This document shows, in pieces, positions 34,817-42,954 of a DNA stretch of 64,000 nt. The first letter of the stretch is position 1, and each line of letters opens with the position of its first letter. Source of the stretch: Paenarthrobacter sp. PH39-S1 (lineage in GTDB: Bacteria > Actinomycetota > Actinomycetes > Actinomycetales > Micrococcaceae); the NCBI RefSeq assembly GCF_030063245.1, contig NZ_JASISR010000023.1:1-64000 (forward strand), given 5' to 3'. Below the pieces are notes generated by a model that did not search any database, was not told the origin of the DNA, and saw nothing but the letters and a program-made list of their open reading frames with translations. The position numbers and the translations under genes are program-made.

Positions 34817-35712
34817 TCTTTGACTCCTTGGTCGCTGCCGATGGCGGCTTTCGCCAGGCCGTCCGTCACCAGGTTGGTGCCGACGGTCAGCAGGGCGATG
34901 GCGATGACGGGCAGCGCCACCGACCACGGCGAGATGGTCAGCGCTATACGGTTTTCATTGATCATCAGGCCCCAGTCCGGCGTGGGCGGCTGCAGGCCCA
35001 GACCCAGGAAGCTCAGCCCGGCCACCAGTCCGATCGAGTAGGTCAGCCGCAGGCCGAATTCCACCGCCAGGGTGCTGCTGATGTTGGGCACAATCTCCTT
35101 GACCATGATCCGCCAGCGCGGGATGCCCACTGATTCCGCGGCCTTGACGAAATCGCGTTCGACGACGGACAGTGCCGCCCCGCGCACGACCCTTGCCACG
35201 CGCGGCAGGTGGCCGAGTCCGACCATGAGCACCAGCAGCCACAGCTGCGGGCCGATGATGGACAGGAAGAGCAGGGCAAGCACGATCTGTGGAAACGCCA
35301 GGGCCACATCGCCGGTGCGCATCAGTGCTTCGTCCAGCCAGCCGCGGCGGTACGCCGCGAGCACACCCACCAGGGCGCCGAGCCCGACGCCCAGGGATGT
35401 GGCCACCACGGCCAGAATCATCAATGTCTGGCCGCCGGCCAGGAACCGGGACAGCACATCCCGGCCAAGGTTGTCGGTCCCGAAAGGCCCTCCGGTGCCG
35501 GCCGGGGAGAATGGTGCGGCAACGAACTCGGTGGGTGAATGTGGCGCCATGTAGGGTCCCAGGAACGCCAGCGCGAGGACGAGGATGGTCAGGGCCAGGC
35601 CGATGACCGTGCGCCTGGACTTCAGGGACCGACGCAACAGCCCCGGTTTGCGTTGGACCTTGGCCGCGGCACCGGTTTTGGTGATGGCCTCAGTGGGGGT
35701 GCCGTTGCTCAT
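34813..35712 (-). CDS. Peptide-type ABC transporter permease (DppC-like)
   Basis: A 299-residue inner-membrane permease. The N-terminal segment RRTVIGLALTILVLALAFLGPYMAP is the first membrane helix, followed by the periplasmic GTDNLGRDVLSRFLAG mark of DppC/OppC proteins. The cytoplasmic EAA loop is AAESVGIPRWRIMVKEIVPN. ATGA overlaps with both neighbours. It forms the channel with the DppB-like protein. Confidence 0.94.
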   Translation of the reverse strand: MSNGTPTEAITKTGAAAKVQRKPGLLRRSLKSRRTVIGLALTILVLALAFLGPYMAPHSPTEFVAAPFSPAGTGGPFGTDNLGRDVLSRFLAGGQTLMILAVVATSLGVGLGALVGVLAAYRRGWLDEALMRTGDVALAFPQIVLALLFLSIIGPQLWLLVLMVGLGHLPRVARVVRGAALSVVERDFVKAAESVGIPRWRIMVKEIVPNISSTLAVEFGLRLTYSIGLVAGLSFLGLGLQPPTPDWGLMINENRIALTISPWSVALPVIAIALLTVGTNLVTDGLAKAAIGSDQGVKE

Positions 35713-36755
35713 TGGGCCGTCCTTACTTTCGGGTTGGCAGCCAGCGTCACGACGTCGGCGAGGAGATTGACGACGACGTAGAAGAGGGCGATGGCCATAA
35801 CCAGGATCTGGACCACCGGCAGGTCCCGGTTGGTTACGGCGTCGATCAGCTGGAAGCCGATACCCGGGAAACGGAAGAGATATTCCACGATCACCACGCC
35901 GCCGATCAGCCACGCCAGCTGCAGGGCAACAACTTGGGCGACCGGGCCGATGGCGTTGGGGATAGCGTGTCGCCAGATCACGGTCCGCTCCGGCAGGCCC
36001 TTCAGCCGTGCCTGCTGAACGTACTGGCTCTCCAGGACCTCCAGCGTGGTGGCGCGCATGATCCGGATGATGTAGGGGGATACGGCGAGGACCAGGGTCA
36101 GCACCGGCAGCACCAGCTGCGCTGGGTTGCTCCAGACCTGCTCTCCTGGAATGAGGACGAAGACCGCCGGGAAAAGGTGCAGGAAGCCAGTGGCCAGCAG
36201 CAGTACCAGCAGCACTCCGACCACGAATTCCGGCAGGGAGGCCAGGACCAGGGTGACAACGCCGGTTACATGGTCCACCACGGTGTCCTTCTTCAGCGCG
36301 CTCCAGGTTCCGATGACGATGGCCAGCGGAATGGCGATGACGGCAGAGCCAAGCATCAGCACGCCTGAATTGAGGAGCATCGGCGCTATAACCTGGACCA
36401 CCGGCTTGCCGCCCGCCAGCGAATTGCCCAGATCGAAGGTGACCAGGTGTCCCAGCCAGCTGATGTACTGCTCGGGAAGGGAGCCGCCGAGGTGGAGTTG
36501 TGCCCGCAGTGCGGCCAGCCGCTCCGGGGTCGCCTCCCGGCCCAGGATGGCCTGGGCCGCGTCCCCCGGAAGTGCCTGTGTGGCGAGGAAGACGACAAGG
36601 GAAACGACCCACAGAGTGAACAGGCCGAACATGGACCGCCGCAGCAGCAGCCGTCGCATCCCCCCGGTTCGTTTCCGGTTTTCCGTTGTTGGCCGGCCGG
36701 ACGAAGCTGTCTCGGCCGTCGTTTTGGTCTGGGCCACCATTTTTGAAAGCGTCAC
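35709..36755 (-). CDS. Peptide-type ABC transporter permease (DppB-like)
   Basis: A 348-residue permease. After a 35-residue cytoplasmic N-terminus comes the first helix (MFGLFTLWVVSLVVFLATQ) and the DppB-type segment GDAAQAILG. The EAA loop reads QQARLKGLPERTVIWRHAIPN. The start is GTG 36755 overlapping the binding-protein stop (GTGA); an ATG at 36740 is an alternative. Confidence 0.93.
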   Translation of the reverse strand: MTLSKMVAQTKTTAETASSGRPTTENRKRTGGMRRLLLRRSMFGLFTLWVVSLVVFLATQALPGDAAQAILGREATPERLAALRAQLHLGGSLPEQYISWLGHLVTFDLGNSLAGGKPVVQVIAPMLLNSGVLMLGSAVIAIPLAIVIGTWSALKKDTVVDHVTGVVTLVLASLPEFVVGVLLVLLLATGFLHLFPAVFVLIPGEQVWSNPAQLVLPVLTLVLAVSPYIIRIMRATTLEVLESQYVQQARLKGLPERTVIWRHAIPNAIGPVAQVVALQLAWLIGGVVIVEYLFRFPGIGFQLIDAVTNRDLPVVQILVMAIALFYVVVNLLADVVTLAANPKVRTAQ

Positions 36756-38320
36756 TTATTCAACCAGACGTTGCGGAAGGTGAAGGACGTCAGCGGAATG
36801 CCGCTCTTGTCCGGGGTGAACCGGCTGACGGTCGAGGAATAGGCGTCGACGCTGTTCGGGAAGCCCCAGATGATGTAGCCGCCGCGGTCGAACTCAATCT
36901 GCTCGGCTTTCTGGATGATCCCGCAGCGGGTGGCCTGGTCCGTCGTGGCGTTGGCCTGGTTGACCAGGTCGGTCCACTGCTTATCATCCCAGTGTGTCTC
37001 GTTGTAGGGGGAGGTGCTGAAGCCGGAGGCTGCGGTCTGGGGCAGGTAGTCCCGGGTAAACCAGAAGTCCTGGGAGAAAGTCCACTTCAGGTACTGGTCG
37101 CCGTAAAATTCGCCGGGATCGACCTTTTTGACGTTGATGGTTACACCGGCCGCCTTGGCCTGCTGGGCGAAGACCTGTGCCGCCTCGACAAGTCCGGCAG
37201 CGGCGGCGGAAGTCACCAGATCGACGCTGAGGTTGGATTTACCGGCCTCGGCCAGCAGCTCTTTAGCCTTGGCGATGTCCTGATTGCGCTGCGGCACGTC
37301 CTGGGGGAAGCACGCGTCGAAGGGTGCGTACATGTCGTTGCCGACGGTGCCGTGGCCGCCCAGGACCTGCTCGACCATCTGCTGGCGGTCTACGATGAGC
37401 CGGAACGCCTCGCGGACCTTCGGATCATTGAAGGGCGCCTGGTCCACGCGCATCGTGAAGGGCAGCCAGGAACCGGTGGCCGATTCCAGCACCTTTAGCT
37501 GCGGGTTGGCCTTGACGACGTTGACTTGGCCCAGCGGCAGCTGGTCAATGGCGTCCACCTGGCCACCAAGCAGGGCGTTGACCCGGGCCGTGTCGTCGGG
37601 GAAGTCGATGATGGTGACCTTGTCCAGATAGGGCTGCCCAGCACGCCAGTAATGCGGGTTCTTCACGAACGTGCTCTGCTGGCCCGGCGTAAAACTTTCG
37701 GTCATGAACGGGCCGGAACTGACCGGATTCTTCGGGTCGTATCCGACCGGAACGATGCCGGCGTTGTATTGCGTCACAATGTCGGGAAAGGTCGCGAACG
37801 CGGTGGCGAAGGGAAAGACGATGGTCTGCGGGTCGGGTGCCTTCATGGCGTCCCGCTCCAGCCCGGACAGGGCCGTTGCGCCCGCCATGGGATTCTTGGG
37901 ATCCGTGATGCGCTGGAAGGTGAAGATGACGTCGTCGGCCGTAATCGGCTTCCCGTTACTGAATTTCAGGCCATCGCGCAGGTGGACGGTCCAGGTCTTC
38001 GCATCGGCCGACGGCGTGATCTTGTCGGCCAGCGACATCTGGATTTTGTGGTCGACGTCGTAACTGGCGAGTGTGTCATACAGCTGAATGGCCCGTGCCT
38101 CGTCCGGGTGCGTAACAGGCGAGTGCGCATCCAGGCTGTCCTTCGCCGATCCTCCGACTATCCCCACTCGAAGGGTGCCCCCGGCCCTCGGGCTGGATGC
38201 TGCACCGGCATCCGCAGCGGGGGTGCCAGCCGAGGAACAGCCGGCAAGCCCCATCAGCGAGGCCGCCAGAGCCATGGCGGTTAGTGTTCGAAGACTCCTG
38301 GGACGACGGTGGACGGTCAT
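36752..38320 (-). CDS. ABC transporter substrate-binding lipoprotein (family 5)
   Basis: Extracellular solute-binding protein of 522 residues. A lipoprotein signal ends in LMGLAGC with Cys28 as the lipidated residue, followed by a Ser/Ala linker. The family 5 (DppA/OppA) body contains LRDGLKFSNGKPITADDVIFTF, SSGPFMTESF and KVREAFRLIVDRQ. Despite the family name such proteins bind many things (peptides, nickel chelates, sugars, opines). The enzymes downstream suggest an acyl or carboxylic-acid ligand. It is the first gene of the operon, and a TetR-type operator lies 49 bases upstream of the start. Confidence 0.93.
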   Translation of the reverse strand: MTVHRRPRSLRTLTAMALAASLMGLAGCSSAGTPAADAGAASSPRAGGTLRVGIVGGSAKDSLDAHSPVTHPDEARAIQLYDTLASYDVDHKIQMSLADKITPSADAKTWTVHLRDGLKFSNGKPITADDVIFTFQRITDPKNPMAGATALSGLERDAMKAPDPQTIVFPFATAFATFPDIVTQYNAGIVPVGYDPKNPVSSGPFMTESFTPGQQSTFVKNPHYWRAGQPYLDKVTIIDFPDDTARVNALLGGQVDAIDQLPLGQVNVVKANPQLKVLESATGSWLPFTMRVDQAPFNDPKVREAFRLIVDRQQMVEQVLGGHGTVGNDMYAPFDACFPQDVPQRNQDIAKAKELLAEAGKSNLSVDLVTSAAAAGLVEAAQVFAQQAKAAGVTINVKKVDPGEFYGDQYLKWTFSQDFWFTRDYLPQTAASGFSTSPYNETHWDDKQWTDLVNQANATTDQATRCGIIQKAEQIEFDRGGYIIWGFPNSVDAYSSTVSRFTPDKSGIPLTSFTFRNVWLNK

Positions 38321-38368
38321 TGGCTGCGCCTCCTGCGGCGGTGAAGGAAGAATTCCGGAAACTAAAGC

Positions 38369-38392
38369 GTCTGACTGACGCGTCGGTCATGA
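38369..38392. promoter_or_regulatory. TetR-type operator 1 (importer operon side)
   Basis: TGACTGACGCGTCGGTCA (38372-38389) is an 18-bp palindrome with one mismatched pair. It lies 49-72 bases upstream of the binding-protein start. With its flank it shares the core GTCTGACTGA(C/T)GCGTC with the second site at 38550. A TTGACA on the minus strand at 38426-38421 may be part of the operon promoter, but no well-spaced -10 is evident. Confidence 0.7.
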
Positions 38393-38549
38393 CCCTAGCT
38401 TTGTGCCTGACGTCACACCCTGTCAAGCACGAAACGCTGGTTGTCCAGAAATTCACCCAGTCAAGCGGGACTGGGGAGTCATGATTGGTGTCAGATGAAA
38501 CAACGACCATAAGCAGCACGCGGATAGCACACGGGAAAAATCCTTTAAG

Positions 38550-38573
38550 GTCTGACTGATGCGTCAATCAGAC
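38550..38573. promoter_or_regulatory. TetR-type operator 2 (tetR side)
   Basis: A 24-bp palindrome with arms GTCTGA and TCAGAC and inner TGA/TCA around a GC centre, two pairs mismatched. It lies just before a TATAGT -10 hexamer (38582-38587) that would serve the tetR gene, so it overlaps the -35 side. It shares its core with operator 1, 181 bases away. The 38321-38692 region holds only these sites, the promoters and the tetR leader repeats. Confidence 0.7.
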
Positions 38574-38666
38574 GAGAACGCTATAGTTTAGGAACCCGGT
38601 TTTGCTCTTCGCGCTCACCGAACCTCCGTGATCGCAGAAGATGAACACCGGAGACGAACGCTGAAG

Positions 38667-38692
38667 ATGAAGACTGACGATGAAGACTGACG
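38667..38692 (+). repeat. 13-bp tandem repeat before tetR
   Basis: ATGAAGACTGACG occurs twice in direct succession and abuts ATG 38693, a possible tetR start. A further copy of the downstream sequence ATGAACACCG lies at 38641. Each unit carries its own ATG, so the 5' end of the gene appears to have been copied upstream. Confidence 0.8.
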
Positions 38693-38713
38693 ATGAACAC
38701 CGAAGGAACCGCG

Positions 38714-39331
38714 ATGAACGAAGCCCCTGAATCCCGTGGAAGTCAGGACCGGCGCACGGCCATCCTGGAAGCCGCGTGGCAGCTGATAGCCGAACGCGGG
38801 TATCATCACGTCCGGGTCCAGGACGTTGCACGGATATGCGGCACCAGCACGGGTACCATCCACTATTACTTTCCGGGCAAGGATGATGTGCTGCGCGAAG
38901 CGTTGCGCTATTGCGTTGACCAGGCCTTCGAACGGCAAGGGAGCATCCTCCGCCAGATAGACAACGCCCGTAAGCGCCTGCTCGCCCTGATCGAAATGCA
39001 GCTTCCATCGGGCGTGCAGATCCGCAACGAATGGTCGATCTGGCTTCAATTCTGGTCTGAAACATGCCTGAACCTTGACCTGAGACCGGTGCACAACGAC
39101 TTTTATGCTCGCTGGATGGATGCCGTTGTCAGCATCGTCCGGCGGGGTCAACGCCAGGGCATTTTCCGCGACGTGGATCCGGTGGTTTTCGCCCGGCTGC
39201 TGACCTCCGCCACGGACGGGGCCGCCATCAAAATCCTTACCGGAGCCCCGGGCATGAGCGTCGATGTCATGCGGAACATGCTGGTGTCCATCGTGGACAA
39301 AGAACTGGCACTGACTCCGAGCCCCGTCTGA
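38714..39331 (+). CDS. TetR-family transcriptional regulator
   Basis: A repressor-type regulator of 205 residues. The N-terminal helix-turn-helix (about 33-54) reads VQDVARICGTSTGTIHYYF. The C-terminal ligand domain resembles BetI-type TetR proteins (IEMQLPSGVQIRNEWSIWLQFW). I chose ATG 38714 because GAAGGA lies 7 bases upstream; ATG 38693 is possible. It is divergent from the importer/beta-oxidation operon with two matching palindromes in between, so it very likely controls that operon and itself. The inducer may be an acyl-CoA or the imported acid. Confidence 0.9.
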   Translation: MNEAPESRGSQDRRTAILEAAWQLIAERGYHHVRVQDVARICGTSTGTIHYYFPGKDDVLREALRYCVDQAFERQGSILRQIDNARKRLLALIEMQLPSGVQIRNEWSIWLQFWSETCLNLDLRPVHNDFYARWMDAVVSIVRRGQRQGIFRDVDPVVFARLLTSATDGAAIKILTGAPGMSVDVMRNMLVSIVDKELALTPSPV

Positions 39332-39337
39332 ACGGCC

Positions 39338-39973
39338 GTGATCACTGACAAGCCGGCAGAGAGCGCTTTCGAAGAGCTCCGCGCCTCGCTCCGCGCCAGG
39401 CTCAGCGGTTGGACCCGTAATGCGGTCACGAATCAGCCGGATGTTCCCCGGGCAGCCGTCACCATCGCCATCTACGAGATCTCCGGCGCACCGCATTTTC
39501 TGATGATTAAACGCGTACCGCGTGGCTCGAACGCGGGCCAGTGGGCGCTGCCCGGCGGACGGATGGACCCGGGAGAGGACATCGTCGAAACGGGTCTGCG
39601 CGAACTGGCCGAGGAAACCGGATTGAATGCTGCGGCGGGCCACGTGGTCGGCCTGCTGGATGATTTCTACGCCAGCCGGGGCATTGTCATCACTCCCGTC
39701 GTTGTCGTGCTGGAGGGTCCTCAGCGGCCGCGCCGGAGCCCTGCGGAGGTGGCCTCGCTGCACCCCCTGCCGTTGGCCGCCCTGACCGCCCCGGGCGTGC
39801 CACGTTGGAAATCTGTCCGAGGCAGCGGCAGCCTGCTGCAGCTGCCGCTGCGGCACGACATGGTGGTACACGCTCCCACCGGCGCCATACTCTGGCAATT
39901 CGCTGAAGTGGCCCTGCGCGGCAGGCCGCTGCGGGTGCAGAACCTCACCGAACCGGGCTTCACCTCGCGGTGA
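39338..39973 (+). CDS. NUDIX hydrolase
   Basis: A 211-residue Nudix protein; the GTG start at 39338 lies 6 bases after the tetR stop. The Nudix box runs from Gly74 (GGRMDPGE) through REL and AEETG, with Glu80, Arg88, Glu89, Glu92 and Glu93 in register. The size and the N-terminal ELRASLRARL segment resemble CoA pyrophosphatases, which would suit the acyl-CoA context, but the specific substrate is not shown by the sequence. Confidence 0.87.
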   Translation: MITDKPAESAFEELRASLRARLSGWTRNAVTNQPDVPRAAVTIAIYEISGAPHFLMIKRVPRGSNAGQWALPGGRMDPGEDIVETGLRELAEETGLNAAAGHVVGLLDDFYASRGIVITPVVVVLEGPQRPRRSPAEVASLHPLPLAALTAPGVPRWKSVRGSGSLLQLPLRHDMVVHAPTGAILWQFAEVALRGRPLRVQNLTEPGFTSR

Positions 39974-39985
39974 TCCGCCGCGGGC

Positions 39986-41494
39986 TCAGGCCTTGATTTC
40001 GCGTTTGAGGATCTTGCCGGTCGGGCCCTTCGGCAGGGCATCCACAATGAGGACTTTCCGCGGGTATTTGTAGGCCGCGATCCTGTCCTTAACGAAATCT
40101 TGGATCTGAGCCGCCAGGCGTTCCGGATCCTCGGCCCCCTCTGCGTTCTCCTTCAGAGCGACGACGGCGATGATCTCCTCACCGTGGACGTCATCGGGGC
40201 GCCCGACGACGGCGGCCTCCGCCACCGCGGGATGTTCGTACAGCACCTCCTCGACCTCACGGGGGTAGACGTTGTACCCGCCGCGCAAGATCATGTCCTT
40301 CTTCCGGTCCACGATGTAGAACACCTTGTCCTCGTCCATCCGGGCCAGATCTCCGGTGCGGAACCAACCGTCCGGGATGGCGGCCGCGGTGGCCTCCGGG
40401 TTGTTCCAATAGCCCTTCATGACGTAAGCGCCGGCGACGGCGAGTTCTCCCACGGTCCCGGCATCGACGTCGTGTCCGTCCTCGTCGACCACCCGCAGCT
40501 GGGCTCCGCGGACCGCCGTGCCGATCGAACCGGGCTTCCGGATCCCGTCCAGCTGGTTGAAGCACACCACCGGCGACGTCTCGGAAAGGCCGTAGCCCTC
40601 CAGCAACGTGGCGGCGAAGGTCCGCTCAAATTCGTGCAGCACCTCCAACGGAAGCGCGGATCCGCCGGACGCTGCCACGCGCAGGCTGGAGACGTCAAAC
40701 CTGTCCCGGTTGCCCTCGGCTGCGCGGGCGCGCAGCAACGCGATGTACATGGTGGGAACGCCCTCGAAGATGGTGACCTTGTCCCGTTGGATGATTTCCA
40801 GGGCCTTGACCGGATCGAATTTTGGCAGGATGGTCACCATGCAGCCGGTCATGACCGCTGAGTTCAGTGCGCAGGTCTGGCCGAAGACGTGGAAGAACGG
40901 CAGGCCGCCGAATATCACGTCGTTGATCTGCGCGCCGAACAGGCCGGTGGAACATTCGGCGTTGCTGCGCAGGTTCTCGTGCGTGAGCTCGGCTCCCTTT
41001 GGCCGGCCCGTGGTGCCGGAGGTGTAAAGGATGACGGCGGTGTCATCAGGTGCCGCTGCGGCCGTTTCATCCACGGATTCGACCGCTCCCAGAAGGCCCA
41101 TCAGGTCGGCATTGATCAAAATCACGTCCGCCCCGGCAGCCTCCGCCCCGGGGCCCACCTCACCGAGGACGCCGTCCCAGGCGAAGGCGATCTTGGCTCC
41201 GGAATCGGTCAGATGGTACTGAACCTCCCTGGACTTCAGCAGCGGATTCAGCGGGACCACGATGGCGCCGAACCGCAAAATGCCGTAGTAGATCGAGGGC
41301 ATCAGCGGCAGGTTCGGGCTGATCAACGCAACTCTGTCGCCCGGTGCCAGACCGCGGTCCTGAAGCAGGCCGGCTACCTTCCTGCTCAACGCGTCCATCG
41401 CCGCATAGCTGATCTCGACGTCGTCCATCTTGACCGCAATACCGGCTGGATTGGACTGTGCGGACTTGGTCAAAATGGTGGCCAGATTGGACAT
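39986..41494 (-). CDS. Long-chain fatty acid--CoA ligase (AMP-forming)
   Basis: An ANL-superfamily enzyme of 502 residues, start ATG 41494 with AAAGGAG upstream. The AMP-binding loop is AVILYTSGTTGRPKGAEL, the adenine motif LEGYGLSETSP, the hinge and Asp motif GWFRTGDLA, and the C-terminal catalytic lysine is in PKGPTGKILKREIK. It makes acyl-CoA through an acyl-adenylate. It is convergent with the Nudix gene (12 bases apart) and not part of the importer operon. Confidence 0.92.
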   Translation of the reverse strand: MSNLATILTKSAQSNPAGIAVKMDDVEISYAAMDALSRKVAGLLQDRGLAPGDRVALISPNLPLMPSIYYGILRFGAIVVPLNPLLKSREVQYHLTDSGAKIAFAWDGVLGEVGPGAEAAGADVILINADLMGLLGAVESVDETAAAAPDDTAVILYTSGTTGRPKGAELTHENLRSNAECSTGLFGAQINDVIFGGLPFFHVFGQTCALNSAVMTGCMVTILPKFDPVKALEIIQRDKVTIFEGVPTMYIALLRARAAEGNRDRFDVSSLRVAASGGSALPLEVLHEFERTFAATLLEGYGLSETSPVVCFNQLDGIRKPGSIGTAVRGAQLRVVDEDGHDVDAGTVGELAVAGAYVMKGYWNNPEATAAAIPDGWFRTGDLARMDEDKVFYIVDRKKDMILRGGYNVYPREVEEVLYEHPAVAEAAVVGRPDDVHGEEIIAVVALKENAEGAEDPERLAAQIQDFVKDRIAAYKYPRKVLIVDALPKGPTGKILKREIKA

Positions 41495-41647
41495 CGCGGG
41501 CTCCTTTGCTCGACGGGGCGACGGCGACGCCGGGTAGGAACCGCGTCGCTGCATGTTCTCACGCTAACCTAGCTGTCCAGCCCCCGGGAGGGCAGCACCC
41601 CCGCGGCGCTCCGGGCACAGAGCAGCGGGACGACCCTTGCACTTGGG

Positions 41648-41663
41648 TCGAAAGTATGTTCGA
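41648..41663 (+). promoter_or_regulatory. LexA (SOS) box upstream of the radical SAM gene
   Basis: TCGAAAGTATGTTCGA differs from the consensus TCGAAC-N4-GTTCGA at one fixed base. It ends 8 bases before the ATG at 41672, overlapping the expected promoter. The mycobacterial homologue (Rv2578c, splB-like) is, to my recollection, also LexA-controlled. Confidence 0.75.
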
Positions 41664-41671
41664 CTAGAGGC

Positions 41672-42748
41672 ATGCGTTGGGAAACCCAGGAGTTGGCACC
41701 GGAAAAGACAGCGGCCGTCCCGGCATTGCTGCCGTTGGCGGGCCTGGTCCGGACCGTATCCACTCCGGATTTTGCCGGCATTACCTTCCACGAAGTGGTA
41801 TCCAAATCCGTGCTCAACAAAGTTGCCGCCGGCTCCAAAATGCCGTTCAGCTGGACAGTGAACCCCTACCGTGGATGCTCGCACGCGTGTGTGTATTGTT
41901 TCGCGCGGAAAAGCCATACCTATCTTGACTTTGATGCGGGTATGGATTTTGACAGTCAAGTGGTCGTGAAAATCAACGCCGGTGAGATATTGCGCAAGGA
42001 ACTGGCAAAATCCACCTGGTGCCGCCAGCATGTAGCGCTGGGCACCAACACGGATCCATATCAGCGCGCCGAGGGCAGGTACAAACTCATGCCCGAAATC
42101 ATCAACGCACTGACCGATTCCGGGACGCCGTTTTCCATCCTCACCAAGGGCACCTTGCTGGGACGCGACATCCCTTTGCTCAAGGCTGCGGGGCAGCAGG
42201 TCTCTATCGGGATGGGGATCTCGCTGGCCCTCACGGATGAGGCATTGGCACACACGCTGGAGCCTGGCACGCCGTCCCCGCGGGCACGGCTGGCCCTGAT
42301 CAGCAGACTGCGCGAGGCCGGGCTGCCATGCGGCGTGATGGCGATGCCGATCATCCCGTGGCTTACCGATTCAGATCAGGCCCTGGACGCGCTGTTCGGC
42401 GCACTGGCCACGGCGGGCGCCACGGGGGTCAGCGCCGGGGCGTTGTATCTGCGCCCCGGAACACGGGAGTGGTTCATGCAGTGGCTGGCCAGGGAACACC
42501 CTGCGCTGGTGGGACGGTACCGCCGGCTCTATTCAACCGGCCCCTACGCACAGAAAGACTATCGGCAGTGGCTGGCGGGCAGGATCAACTATTTCAAGGC
42601 CCGTCACGGCTTTACCGGTACAGATGGTTTCATCCACGACGCCCGGACCGAGGAGTCACGCTATCCGGCCGGCAGTCTACCGGAAGATAAGACTGTGCGG
42701 TTCGGGCGGAAGGATTCCCCGGCAGCAGCGGAGCCCACGCTGTTCTGA
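41672..42748 (+). CDS. Rv2578c-family radical SAM protein (SplB-like)
   Basis: A 358-residue radical SAM enzyme. The [4Fe-4S] cluster cysteines are Cys69, Cys73 and Cys76 in RGCSHACVYC. Further family marks are ALGTNTDPYQRAEG and GTPFSILTKGT. It resembles the DNA-lyase-like SplB/Rv2578c group, so action on nucleic acid damage is plausible but not shown. The LexA box immediately upstream supports a role in the DNA damage response. Confidence 0.85.
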   Translation: MRWETQELAPEKTAAVPALLPLAGLVRTVSTPDFAGITFHEVVSKSVLNKVAAGSKMPFSWTVNPYRGCSHACVYCFARKSHTYLDFDAGMDFDSQVVVKINAGEILRKELAKSTWCRQHVALGTNTDPYQRAEGRYKLMPEIINALTDSGTPFSILTKGTLLGRDIPLLKAAGQQVSIGMGISLALTDEALAHTLEPGTPSPRARLALISRLREAGLPCGVMAMPIIPWLTDSDQALDALFGALATAGATGVSAGALYLRPGTREWFMQWLAREHPALVGRYRRLYSTGPYAQKDYRQWLAGRINYFKARHGFTGTDGFIHDARTEESRYPAGSLPEDKTVRFGRKDSPAAAEPTLF

Positions 42749-42804
42749 AGCATGCCGGTTTGTTCTAACGGCCGGCGCCATTCTCAAAGCGCCGCACTTC
42801 CCAG

Positions 42805-42860
42805 GGGGCCGTCCACCGGGGGCCGTCCACCGGGGGCCGTCCACCGGGGGCCGTCCACCT
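42805..42860. repeat. 14-bp tandem repeat (4 copies)
   Basis: GGGGGCCGTCCACC occurs four times without change between the radical SAM gene and pta. It carries no start or stop codon of either gene. The rest of 42749-42954 shows only the pta ribosome site (AGGAGA at 42946-42951). Confidence 0.92.
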
Positions 42861-42954
42861 ATCCACAGACGGCAGGGCCGCGCTACCGGTAGCGTAGGAA
42901 CCGGCAGCCCATCGTGCTGAGCAGCCGTGTGAAGTGAGCGATGCAGGAGAACCT

